A stretch of 64,000 nucleotides of DNA. Origin: Isochrysis galbana. Taxonomy: Eukaryota > Haptophyta > Isochrysidales > Isochrysidaceae. Below are positions 1 to 9,848 of this stretch, piece by piece (the first letter of the stretch is position 1; each line of letters begins with the position of its first letter). The DNA lies in the NCBI GenBank assembly GCA_018136815.1, contig CM030936.1, positions 578,831-642,830 on the forward strand, written 5' to 3'. The notes below the pieces were generated by a model, which worked only from the letters and a program-made list of their open reading frames with translations, did not search any database and was not told the DNA's origin. The position numbers were made by a program, and so were the translations under genes.

Positions 1-571
1 CAGTCCTAGCCGAGTTTGTCGTACTTGCAAATAGTAGTGCCTTGCTTATAGTGTCGTGTACCTGTCTATCGTTCTTATCAACACTGATTCCTCCGAGAAT
101 TCAATGCCGTCGTAGTGAGTGTATCCTGTAGAAGTCTGTTAAGATATATCTCCATGCTAGAGTGTAGAGTACGGTGAGCGATCGCGGTGTTTTCCCCCCG
201 GGGTGCATGAAAAGGTTATCTACGATTACCTTTTCCCTGCTTCTACCGCTTCGGGGAGTGTACCTTGCCAGTTTGTCGAGCGTCTCGAATATCTTGACTA
301 CCCTCGGGCATTCGCCTAAGTGGGTGGAAGATTCGTTAGACGCCTTGCACATGCGGCAAGTTTTGTCTCTGTCCGCGAACCTCCCACCCCAAGAGCACCT
401 CATGTGGGAGGGCAGCTCAGCTGCCCTTCCCATGGTGGAAACCTCTACCATTAGTGCACCCAACATGGGAGGGCACTTCACAACCATCGATCTTTCATGG
501 AGAGCACCCCATGCCTCTGTTTCCCAACATGTTGACACACTTGTTTCCTTCACCCCACTCTTGTGGGCCAC
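1..571 (-). mobile_element. LINE ORF2 C-terminal fragment, runs off the left edge
   Basis: The minus strand encodes a conserved non-LTR retrotransposon ORF2 end. It has a zinc knuckle of form C-x2-C-x8-H-x3-C (CRMC...STHLGEC), followed by a block ending LYTLAWRYILTDFYRIH. The same block occurs at 28804-28880 (LYMLAWRYIITDFYRIH), and the knuckle recurs at about 4620-4670. The frame breaks near position 101, but translated similarity to the 28.9-kb copy (EESVLIRTI-like) continues to position 1, so this is a decayed copy cut by the window edge. The RT domain is not in view. It abuts the inverted-repeat structure that starts near 593. Confidence 0.7.
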
Positions 572-592
572 AAGTATCTACAGCTCAGTACC

Positions 593-1264
593 CTGCCTTG
601 GGCCCTCTTTCAACACTAGACTCCCTCTCCCACTCCCCCTTCACACCACAACCAACCCAAACAGCACGAACCCCCTCACCCTCTGTTTCAAGCACCAAAA
701 ATTTCAACTCAAACTCAAGACCCATGTTGATACACTTACACTTATCGTTTTCACCCCACTCTTGTGGGCCACAAGCACCTACAACTCAGTGCCCTTTGGG
801 CCCTCTTCCTCTTCCAATACCTGACTCCCTCTCCCACTCCCTCTTCCAACTACCAACAACCCAAGAAGCACAACCCCCCTCGCCCTCTTTTTCAAGCACC
901 AATAATTCGACTCAAGACAAGAGGGAGGACATGTCTTGAGGCGGCGTCGCTGCCCATGCCTAGCGCAAGGGTATAGCGCCCCCACTCAGGCATCTCCTTC
1001 CCCACAGCTCCTCTCTGAGGAGTTGCTCCTCTCCCTCCCATTAGGCCCCCTTGCCTGCGAGACCAGAACAGGATCCTGGCGTGGGGGGCTGTTTGAGTGT
1101 GGAGGGAGGGGCGCTACAGCTAGCGCAGGTAGCTAGTGAAGAGCTGGGTGGCATAAGGGGGAAGGGTGCTTGCGCTTGCCGCGGCAGGGAGTCCTGTCTT
1201 GAGTTAGCGCTAGTCCCGTTCCTTTGCCGCGCCGCGACCCATAAAAATTTGTTAAAAATTAAAT
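593..1264 (+). repeat. Left arm of a 680-bp inverted repeat
   Basis: This stretch reappears in reverse complement at 2549-3231. The inner ends match over ATAAAAATTTGTTAAAAATT and its complement with one mismatch, and the outer ends match at CTGCCTTGGGCCCTCTT. Within the arm a block of about 200 bp beginning CACCCCACTCTTGTGGGCC is tandemly duplicated (about 552 and 752), and the other arm shows matching duplicate blocks. Long arms with internal subrepeats resemble foldback or Mutator-like elements, but no target duplication was identified. Confidence 0.8.
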
Positions 1265-1513
1265 TGAATTACTCTACTCTAGAAGAGTAAAGTAGTGCTA
1301 CTATCTACTAACTATGATAGAGCTAGATAAGAGAATGAGGAGGAGGAGAGAAGAGGAGGAAGACGAGGAGGACCACTTGCTGCCGCCCCCTCCGTCGTGG
1401 GGCCTCGCCGCTGCCCTCTGCTGCGCGCGGCTGCTCGCGGCTCCTCCGCTCGCGGCCAAGAGGCCTCGGTGAAGACCTTGTTTGACGAGGACGAGCGAGC
1501 GCATCTCGACTTG

Positions 1514-1874
1514 ATGTGGACGGAGCAGGTATTCGGCCTGCCGCCCCGGCGGGTCGCCAACCTGATGGCGGGCTGCTTTGGGGTCGGCGCGCTCATTGAG
1601 CTCTTCATGATCAAGGTGTGGGTGCGGGATACGAATTGTACGCGCCGTCACGAGCTGTCTCGGTTTACACCCTGGCCGCCCGTCTCTTGAGTTACTCTTG
1701 TGACGCATCCTCATGCCCCCCGCCGCAGTCTACGAAGTCGTTGTCCGCAAGGAGGCCGAGCGCAGAGCTCTGCAGAAAGTTGAGCCAGAGTCCGCTGAGC
1801 CCAGCTTTGGAGATATCTTGAAACGAAAGTGGGAGGAGAAGCAACGGGAATTGGAACAGCAGGCGCGGAGATAA
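1514..1874 (+). CDS. SMIM4/UQCC5-like small mitochondrial membrane protein
   Basis: Two exons, 1514-1637 and 1729-1874, separated by a 91-nt GT-AG intron (phase 1), give about 89 residues. The first exon holds one hydrophobic segment that runs into ELFMIKVWV, and the splice restores NFYEVVVRKEAERRAL. This matches the vertebrate SMIM4/UQCC5 signature, in which a single membrane helix ends in MIKV and is followed by FYDVYRRKASER. The family acts in the mitochondrial inner membrane in complex III (cytochrome b) assembly. The tail after the core (to ...EQQARR) is a charged helix. The frame is open upstream of 1514 as far as 1331 without an ATG, so an extra 5' exon carrying a presequence is possible. 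The gene lies exactly between the two inverted-repeat arms. Confidence 0.6.
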
Positions 1875-2548
1875 GGGGACGAAATCATCCTTACCCAGCC
1901 CCCCCCCCCAGCCAGAGGATTTGTTGGGCTGGACATGTTAGTATATTGTTGCAGAGCAACTTTCTGCCACGCTCAACCTTGGATAGGCAAGTGGAGTTGA
2001 GGGTGTGATGTGTGATGTGGATTCTATGTATAGAGTGAGGATCACACCTGTTGCGGTTGGGGGGAGGGATGTATTGAATTCGCGCTATTTCTAGCGCGCC
2101 CCATCCCTCATCCCTCCCTCAGTTTTGCGGCTCCAGATTCCCTCTCTCATGGAATTCAATGCTGGGTACCCAAGGCCGCCATCATTTCCTTCTCGCCCGT
2201 CTTCATTTCACTCCTCGTGTTTATCGGCAGTTCTCTCCTCTCCATTTACTAATCTAAATGAATCCTGTACTTTTGTTCTTTGTGTCCCGTTCGTACTCTG
2301 TTCTTTGTTTTGATTTTTTTTTCTGTTTTGCGTTTTGCTACTCCTGCTCCATGTCTGCCACCGTGGCCGCGGGCCACCGCCGAAACGCCGTCGAGAGCAA
2401 CGCTTACGTGCACATCGCAGCCAGCGAAGCCATCGAGGACGTGACGACGTGACCGACCGACTGACCGCGGCCCTCACTATCACGGTGCCCCCGGAGAACA
2501 TGGTGGCTTATGTTTATGTAGATGTAGTTGTAGTTAGTAGTATTTAGT
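1875..2548. other. Central region of the inverted-repeat structure, no firm gene
   Basis: Apart from the SMIM4-like gene, the centre holds a pyrimidine-rich stretch (2100-2250) and a short plus-strand ORF from an ATG at 2351 to a TGA at 2449-2451 (33 codons). I do not recognise the ORF and cannot tell whether it is a terminal exon or chance. Confidence 0.4.
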
Positions 2549-3231
2549 ATTTAATTTTCAACAAATTTTTATGGGTCGCGGCGCGGCAAAGGAACGGGAC
2601 TAGCGCACACTCAAGACAGGACTCCCTGCCGCGGCAAGCGCAAGCACCCTTCCCCCTTATGCCACCCAGCTCTTCACTAGCTTTCTACCTGCGCGCTAGC
2701 TGGAGCGCCCCTCCCTCCACACTCAGACAACCCCCTACGCCAGGATCCTGTGCTGGTCTCGCAGGCAAGGGGGCCTAATGGGAAGGAGAGGAGCAACTCC
2801 TCAGAGAGGAGCTGTGGGGAAGGAGATGTCTGAGTGGGGGCGCTATAGCCTTGCGCTAGGCATGGGTATCGACGCCGCCTCAAGACATGTCCTCCCTCTC
2901 CCTCTTGTCTTGAGTCGAAATTTTTGGTGCTTAAAACAGATGGCGAGGGGGTTTGTGCTTCTTGGGTTGGTTGTAGTTGGAAGAGGGAGTGGGAGAGGGA
3001 GTGAAATGTTGGAAGAGGGCCCAAGGCAGGGCACTGAGTTGTAGGTAATTGTGGCCCACAAGAGGCTCAAGAGGTGGGGTGAAAACGTGAAGTGTTATCA
3101 ACATGGGTCTTGAGTTGAAATTTTGGTGCTTTAAATAGAGGGCGAGGGGGTTCGTGCTGTTTGGGTTGGTTCTAGAGGGAAGGGAGAGTGGGAGAGGGAG
3201 TCAAGTGTTGAAGGAGGGCCCAAGGCAGCAA
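2549..3231 (-). repeat. Right arm of the 680-bp inverted repeat
   Basis: Reverse complement of 593-1264. It carries the same duplicated block (GTGTTGAAGGAGGGCCCAAG at 3208 and a variant at about 3004). Outside 3231 the similarity stops abruptly at an unrelated repeat. Confidence 0.8.
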
Positions 3232-3237
3232 GGCAGG

Positions 3238-4411
3238 CTCCGGGCCTCCTTCGGAGACGTCGAACGCCCAATGGGCTCCACGGCTGCCTGATTTCGACGA
3301 GATTTCGGCGCGCGGCCCGCCCGATTGGCGTGACTGTGCGGGTGGCCCCTGTGTATTTGGTGTCTGGCGGGGTCACCCATGTGGATGGATCGTCGAAAAC
3401 GGGCGCGCAGCGCGCCCGGCATCAGTTCGAAGTTGGGCTCTCCGGGCCTCCCTCGGAGACGTGCGGACGTCCAATGGGCTCCACGGCCGCCTGATTTCGA
3501 CGAGATTTCGGCGCTGTCGCATCCGCGATCGACCCTTTTGTTTTAGAAGTTGTTTTGCGTTCCCTCCTCGCAGGCTAGCCACGAGTCACCGTCGCAGTGT
3601 CCTACATTCGTCCATTCGCCCTTGTTGCCCTCGCCTCCTTTATCGCCTCCTTTGTCGCCTGCTTGCCCCTCACCTGGCTCACCTCCTTGCGCGCTCCTCG
3701 CGTTTTAGGCTAAGTCGCGCGATTAGGTATCGCCGGTGCAAGGAACCGCCCCCATGTGTGACCCTGATTCCCCCTCAGGTGTTGGCCGTTGGATTATATC
3801 GTGGCGCTATTTTACTTCGGTCTTCATCGAATCACTTAAGGGTTTTCGAAAGATTCCCTCCTTATTCCTGTGCGTAACTGTCGCCCCGTCGGATCGTCCG
3901 TCGCCCCGTCGCTCTCTTGTCGGCATTCTCTTCCTTGTTCGATCTGCCAGCGGGTTCCTGTGCGTTCCGTGATAGGGATACGTTAGTGTGGAGAGTGTTG
4001 GCGTGAGTGTAGGTCATCTCGTCGGTCCATCGGCCCCTAGCCGTCTGTCGTCTGTCGTTCTTCGTTCGTCGCTCTCGTCCTCGTTCTCGTTCCCGTTCTC
4101 GTCCCTCGTTCTCAACACTACCTCAATACCAAACCTCTCCAATCCCTCAGCCCCAGCCTATCCATCCCGATCCGCCCAGCCATGTCCGCTCCGTCGTCGC
4201 GCTCGCCCTCGCCCAAGCCCGTCCTCCCGCCTTTCTCTGCTGAGGAGGTGGTCCAGCCCGTCATTGGCCACTCCCCGACTTCCGCCGCGCCTCTTGCCGC
4301 TTCCCTTCCGTTCCCTCCGTTCCCATCCGAGGCAGTGGTAACCTCGGATCCGTCAGGCGCGCGGCCCGCCCGATTGGCGTGACTGTGCGGGTGGCCCCTG
4401 TGTATTTGGTG
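3238..4411 (+). repeat. Nested direct duplications, GC-rich spacer
   Basis: A 73-bp unit (starting CTCCGGGCCTCC, ending GATTTCGGCG) occurs at 3238-3310 and again at 3440-3513. The following 55 bp (3308-3362, GCGCGCGGCCCGCCCGATTGG...) reappears at 4357-4411. The pieces in between (3514-4356) contain an ORF from an ATG at 4182 with a Ser/Pro-rich N-terminus, overrun at its end by the 4357 copy. This looks like the truncated first ORF or leader of a retroelement, but no domain is visible. Confidence 0.55.
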
Positions 4412-4589
4412 CCCACCCATTAGTTGCCCATTAATGGGCAGGTTAGAGTTTTCTGGATGGCTCAAAGTCAGCACATTAACAGGTTGGGTTTTGGCCTGGG
4501 TGTTAACTGCCAAGACGGTGCCCATTACTGGGTGTTAATGCCATTAACTTGTTAATGGGCTTAACCCTGCCCTAGCCTTGTCCTGCATA
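4412..4589 (+). repeat. ATTAATGGGCA-type short repeats
   Basis: A locally AT-richer stretch with several variants of CCATTAATGGGCA, GTGTTAACTG and GTTAATGGGC. It separates the 4357-4411 duplicate from the LINE fragment. Related GGTGTTAAC motifs occur near 53500, 55120-55200 and 62300. No gene is seen. Confidence 0.4.
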
Positions 4590-5420
4590 GGAGAATAGCC
4601 ACGGCGAACCGGTTCGCTGACGATCCGACATGCCGCTTTTGCGGTATAGCCCCCGAAAGCTCCACCCACATAGCCGCGTGCATCGCGACGGAGCCCATTT
4701 TCGAATTCATAGAAGGGCTTCTGGGGATAACTCTTAGGCCGGGAGGACAAACGGCAACCAGGAACACAGTGCTCTGGAGGAGACGGTACTGGTGAAGGGA
4801 GGAGCGGGATGGTGGTACGGGGAGGCGCTTTTCGTCTTGTCTCTTTGTGGGGGCTACCCTAGTGAGAGGCCTTGCCGCGCCAAACACACACGGCCTGGCG
4901 CGCACCCGGAAGGCGGCCCGGGGAAGAAAACCGAAACTCAAGAACCCGCCAGAACTCAGCGCCCCGACCTTTATAGATAGAAGACAAAAAAGGCAAATTA
5001 AAATTAAAAATGAGTGCCTGCCTTGGCTTAGTGGCGGAAGCACTCGGCCTTGCCGAGAAGCTCGACTGAGAGATGAGCACACTTCCACCTCCGAAAACGA
5101 GTAAAACCCGCCGCGAAAGCACCACAATGGTACTACGAGTGACAACCCACACATCGAGAAACAACATCCGCGCCTCGACACAAGAGAAACAGGCCACCTA
5201 GAGGCACAGGAGGAAGACGGGGAATCTCCACTAGGGGCCGGTGCAACGTACCCGCCCAACCTAACCCCCCCCGCAACCTGGGCCCCAAGTAGTGCACGAG
5301 GGGAGATGCCGCAAGGCGGGAAGTGAGGGAGAGGAAGGAAGGGGAGTGGGCGTGGCTACGGTAGCTGAACCCATGCATGGCCGCGCGCGAGGCGAGAATA
5401 TTAAAAGGTTTTTTTTTTCA
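4590..5420 (+). mobile_element. LINE ORF2 C-terminus plus 3' end (tail family 2)
   Basis: The plus strand reads NRFADDPTCRFCG...SSTHIAAC, the C-x2-C-x8-H-x3-C knuckle shared with the copy at 1-571. It continues through a frame-broken RKPKLKNPPELS block that is also found at 44870-44900 (RKPKLKSPLELS). The element ends in GAGAATATTAAAAGG followed by oligo-T. Stops and frameshifts make it a dead, 5'-truncated copy. Confidence 0.7.
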
Positions 5421-5629
5421 ATAGTAGCAGCATAGCGGGCACCTTCAAGAATGTTTTTTTTTCGCCCACCGAAAACTCGGTATGTCTCGCGCCTGCGCCT
5501 GATTACAGGATAAGGATAAGAGGACAAGGATAAGTCGAGACAGAGTACAGAGTCGGCGAGAGTCGGCCGCTAGCCCGGGAGGCATACATAGGAGGAAGGG
5601 GAGAACGGATCACCGGGGGGGGGGCGCGG

Positions 5630-5833
5630 GCCACCGGACCATATTTAAGCCCTTCACCCCTATCCCCCTAGTAGTATACGGGGGGAGCCGCCTGATGGCG
5701 GGGGGAGAAGGGCCGGGGGAGTGGGGGTGCGCCGTAGAAAGTATGCAACGTACTACGTGTAGCGAGTCGTGTAGCGTAGGTAGTGGTTCCATTCGCCGCG
5801 AGTGCGCTAAGAATATTAAAAGGTTTTTTTGTT
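5630..5833 (+). mobile_element. Short LINE tail, family 2
   Basis: Contains the 3' landmark TAAGAATATTAAAAGG plus T7, preceded by sequence similar to that before the 5420 tail (CCCC-AGTAGT-TACGGGGGGAG). It is a strongly truncated copy. Another T-run at 5452-5461 (AAGAATG plus T9) may be a further remnant. Confidence 0.5.
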
Positions 5834-6178
5834 GATATCCTGTTGCATTATTATGGTAGTATGTATCTTCGCTGTATCTTGTATGATTGCATTACCATTA
5901 CATTAACATTTACTACTACAACTATAATCTATAATTATTATTCCCTTGCCCCATTGCCAGTTTACGTCTAGTCACACGCCACCACGTGTTGCATGAGCAG
6001 CACTCGCCCCTGCCCATCCTCCGCCTAAAAGCAGGAAAGCATACCATTCATGGCCGCTGAAACCCTCTGCGGTAACCACGGCGAGACACAATCAGGTGTA
6101 ATCTGCCCTTACTCTGTTGATTAGCGTGGGCCCCAAATGATGTGTGTATTCACGGCTTGCGGTGATTTCAAGCATTCA
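5834..6178. other. Intergenic, no gene seen
   Basis: AT-richer DNA with no long ORF. It lies downstream of the minus-strand chorismate mutase gene and probably contains that gene's 3' UTR near 6100-6178. Confidence 0.4.
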
Positions 6179-8630
6179 TTACCTCGATGGGATGGAGGCC
6201 AGAGCAGTGGACGTAGTTCCTGGCTTATAGGAGCCCAGAATTTTGAGGTAGGATGCGATCGAAGCTAGTTGGGAAAGAGCGGCAGCGACTGCAGTCTCGC
6301 GCGCATGCCCTGCGAGCTCAACGAAGAAGCAGACCTGAACAAGCAAAGATGTTTGACGTGGTCAGGAGGCATTAGTCGCTGACGCCCTCTCGGTGCTTCG
6401 CTGACTTACTAGGCGGTTCGGCGGAGTGTTGCACGCTCTCAGAATATGAGGCCTTGCACGCAGCAGATTGGCAAGCGCGGTGACGCTGCCTAAAGCGAAA
6501 TATCTTGGCAAGAGGGTGCCACATATGGCCGAGCTAGCCGCCCCGCCAGATTTAGAGCGACGCGTGATAGCCGCACCTCTCCCGCGATGGCGTCGGTGCT
6601 GGACTGTATGTACGTCACGTTGACGCCCTGCTGGGTGAAGGTGGCGAGCGCAGCGGCGAGATTTCCTGGTTTATCGGTGAGCCGAAACAGAAGCATGGTC
6701 TTGTCGGAGCCGCATGCAGGGGGCAGCTCTGTGCGCTTGCAGAGCACGATACAGCGTGTGTGCGAAGCCGCCTGTGCACAAGCCAGGGAGGAAGTCGATG
6801 AGGTTGCTCATCAAACCACCGTTAAATCAAGCCCGGTTCTGAGCGACCGGCACAAGTGAGGCTAATGTGGACCTGGAAAGAAGGGTACACACAAAGGCAA
6901 GCAAACGCCCCACGCGAGACGGGGATGGAGTGCGTTGTCAACGGGCCTTGTGGGGCCACGACGCAGCGGATAGGCGCACCGGCGTGTCGACCGGGTGGAC
7001 ATCCACAAAGTGCGTGAAGGACGGATCAATGGGAGTCGCTGAGTCGACGAGCCACGCCGTCTCGTCCGTCACGGCCGACTCGCTTGCCACACCAGCTTCC
7101 CCTGCCTTGCTACCATTGACTCGAGATTTCCACCCGGCCCACGCAACATCAGTGTCTTCCTTCTCGACCAGCTCGCACGAGGGAACAACGTGCTGACGCA
7201 CCCAGCTCCCGCAGGAGCGGATCGCTGCAGCGCCACCGCAGACACGCCGAACATCACGCAGCGGAACGAAGGAAACCAGACGGTACGAAGCCGTGTGGAC
7301 GAGCTCTCCCACGACCTACAGCCGTGCAACAGTAGAAGGTGACTTCGCTGCGAGGCTTCGCCCGCCCGACATCGCCGAGGCAGTTGAGGCCCCGCCGTGC
7401 CTTTGCTTGTCAGTTGCGCGCTCACCTTCAGAGGATAGTCGCCAAGTAGGGCTCTGGTGGCCGGCAAGATACCCGAGTCGGCTTTCTCGAGGACGACGAG
7501 GCCAAGAAACGCACGGTTCGACATGAGCGCCTCGAACACGCCGAGGCTAGATTCGCATGGCAACAAGCCTGACGCCTGGGACGCGGAGGACACGAGTAAG
7601 CCGTTCATATCGTCGAACATACGCAACCAGTGGCAGCGGTCAATGCCGGGGAGATGGCACGCAGTGCAGCCGCTGTGGTAGCACATGGTCTCGGGCATGG
7701 CGCGTGCCATGTGGTCAAAGTGCTGCACCGCAAGATGATAGCAACTTCCGTCGGCGGCGCCTTGGTAGGCCACCCGGGTGTTCCCAAGGCGCTGCATTAG
7801 ATAGGCGACTTCGGCCTCCTTGGTTAGCGGGATGATGAAGTCGTGGTACAGCTTGACGATATGCTCGGGATCGAGCTTGAGCGACGACGCATCCGGCTGT
7901 GCGGCCGGCATGTCCGCATCTTGGACGTCTTGGCCAAAGGTTTGGGCTTTCCGCCTTACGCGGCGGATCACCTTCTCCTCCACCGCCATGTTGGTGAGTA
8001 GGGCCATGATGCCTGTCTCGTCGCCGGCTTCTATGAGCCTAGTGTACCTACGCATGCGACCAAGGACAGCTGGGAGCACCCACCAGCACGCAGCGCGTCG
8101 CGGGTGTGCACTTCTCACTCTTCTGGCTGCGATCTGAACTTGGACTCGGCGACGAATAGGCCGTAGTGAACGCGCTTTGAGATGGCCTGTAATACGTTCA
8201 CGTCAGCCACCACCGATGAGCCGTGCTGCTCGTCATCTCCCGGCGCACAGATGGCAGGGACTACCTTGGAGAGGTAGACCTGCAGGATCTGTGCGTTCAG
8301 GTTGACATTGCACGGGTGTAGAAGTGCGGGGAACTCGATGAGCGGGAGTGCGGGCGCGGGGAGGCGCTGCGGGAAGAAGGCATGCTCGTCCGGCGCAGTG
8401 TACCGCCGCACGCGAGCGTGGCTCCTCTCAGTCTCCAGCAGCATCGACTCGAGGAACGACTCTGACGGGCCGGCCACTCCCGCAAATTGTGGAGCACCTC
8501 GTGTGTAGCAGAGGGTGTTGGCGCGGAATTGGGCGCGCTCGATCAACGCGAAGATAATCGTGTCTTCCTGACGGATCAGTGCGTCGCGGATCGACTGGAG
8601 GGAGAGCTTCTGCGGCAGCTCGCTCGACAT
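6179..8630 (-). CDS. Chorismate mutase-prephenate dehydratase-ACT fusion, 5 exons
   Basis: Exons 8630-8119, 8047-7426, 7315-6980, 6771-6577 and 6334-6179 join in frame with GT-AG introns (about 606 aa). Residues 1-260 are a eukaryotic AroQ-type chorismate mutase: SIRDALIRQEDTIIF, NPFF-like HAFFPQRLP, LHP, VHYGLFVAESKF (catalytic Arg/Lys region) and IIPLTKEAEV (Thr and Glu that bind the transition state). Next comes a prephenate dehydratase region: TRVAYQGAADG, the FDDM...LLPCESSLG block equivalent to GVLPIENS, VVGELV, and SHTRCIVL where the family has N-x-TRF. The last two exons encode an ACT domain (KTMLLFRLTDKPGNL ... FFVELAGHA ... YLKILGSYKPG). The product would convert chorismate to phenylpyruvate with Phe feedback. 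Dehydratase motifs are degenerate, so that activity is uncertain. A pyrimidine-rich leader precedes the ATG. Confidence 0.85.
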
Positions 8631-8634
8631 CGGA

Positions 8635-9145
8635 GCGCGGAGGGGGGGAAGGAAAGGGGGGGGGAGGAGACAGCGATGTTCCAGCGCTCGCACACAGCCG
8701 AATCTTTGTGTGAATGAAGCTCCCGTTTCAGCGTGCGGGCCCCCCCTCTCCCTCTCGCTCGCTCGCTCTCCCTTTGCCTCTCTCTCCTGGTCTCTCTTGT
8801 TCTCTATCTCTTCTCCCGTCTTTTCCCCTCTCCCTCTCGCTCCCTCTCTGCCTCCCCCCTTTCCCCCCGCTCTCTCTCTCCCTCTCTCTCTCTCTCCCTC
8901 TCTCTCTCCCTCTCCCTCTCTCTCTCCCTCTCCCTCCCTCTCTCTCTCCCTCTCCCTCTCTCTCCGTCTCCCTCCCCCCCCCCCCCCCCCCCCCCCACTC
9001 TCTCCCCCTCTCTCTTCTCTCTCTCTCTCCCCCTCTCTCCCACCCCCTCCCTCCGATCTCGCCACCACAAGCCGAACGAGGCCCCCGACCTCCGCTCCCA
9101 GGCGTGTCCACGCGGAAAATACGGGAGGGGGGGGGGCGCACTCGG
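8635..9145. repeat. CT-rich low-complexity tract and C homopolymer
   Basis: Plus-strand CT microsatellite (about 8740-9055) with a run of C at about 8975-8996. It forms part of the divergent spacer between the fusion gene and the GYF-domain gene. ORFs read through it on either strand are simple-sequence artefacts. Confidence 0.85.
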
Positions 9146-9289
9146 CAGCCACAGATTCGAAGGAAAGATGTCCATCGAATTCGTCGAGTCCCATTCGATG
9201 CTGTGCACCACGCTTGAGCGTCGACGAGCGCGCGGTTGTCAGGGAGCTGGCGGTGAGCGGTGACCTCTCGGCGGGGGTACCACGATAGA

Positions 9290-9465
9290 ACTCATAGCGT
9301 CGTAGGATATCTGGTTAGCTAGCATCCCTAGCCACATAAATACACCGGACGAGCCATGCGCCAACCGCGCACACCCCCATCGCGCTCCGTTGCCGTCGAA
9401 GAGCTCCGGTCCCGCAGCACTAAGGTTAAACTCAATCAACAATAAAAATCTGACGCACAGTCTGG
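9290..9465 (+). repeat. Dispersed repeat family C, copy 1
   Basis: Shares GCTAGCATCCCTAGCCACA, GGACGAGCCATGC, CGCGCACACCCCCAT and CAGCACTAAG-TTAAACT with 52690-52845 (same strand) and 60908-61105 (opposite strand). About 150-200 bp, non-coding. No tRNA-type A/B boxes were found, so it is not an obvious tRNA-derived SINE. Confidence 0.65.
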
Positions 9466-9848
9466 CTTGGCTCAAGCCAGCCAGTCACATGACTAGCGAG
9501 TGACAACTGAAATGCGAAGAAATACGGACGCCATCTTTTGAAAAGAGCAGAGGAATATTTTGGGGGGAAGAGAGAGTAGAGAGTAGAGTAGGAGTACTTT
9601 TCTACGCGCCGTGTGTGTGACGGGGAGAGCTTCTGAAGGGAGGGGTGGGGGGGCGGGGGCGGGGGCGGAAGGCACCGGGGGTGGATAGGTGGGGTTCGAA
9701 AGAAGGGGAGATACACTTTAGATAGAGGGGTAAAAACGGGAGAGAAGAGAGAAGGGCAGAGAGAGCGAGGAGGAGGAGAGAGAAGGAGCTCTCAGGGGAG
9801 AGAGTAGACGAGAGAGTGGGCAACGGCCGCGGCGCACGCGGCGCCTCT

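Noticed and set aside
8710..9288. Long overlapping ORFs on both strands through the CT tract
   Set aside because: They are translations of simple repeats (Ser/Pro/Leu or Arg/Glu runs); the real minus-strand protein starts at 8630.
9290..9465. tRNA-derived SINE or tRNA gene
   Set aside because: No convincing A and B box pair or cloverleaf; kept only as an unclassified repeat.
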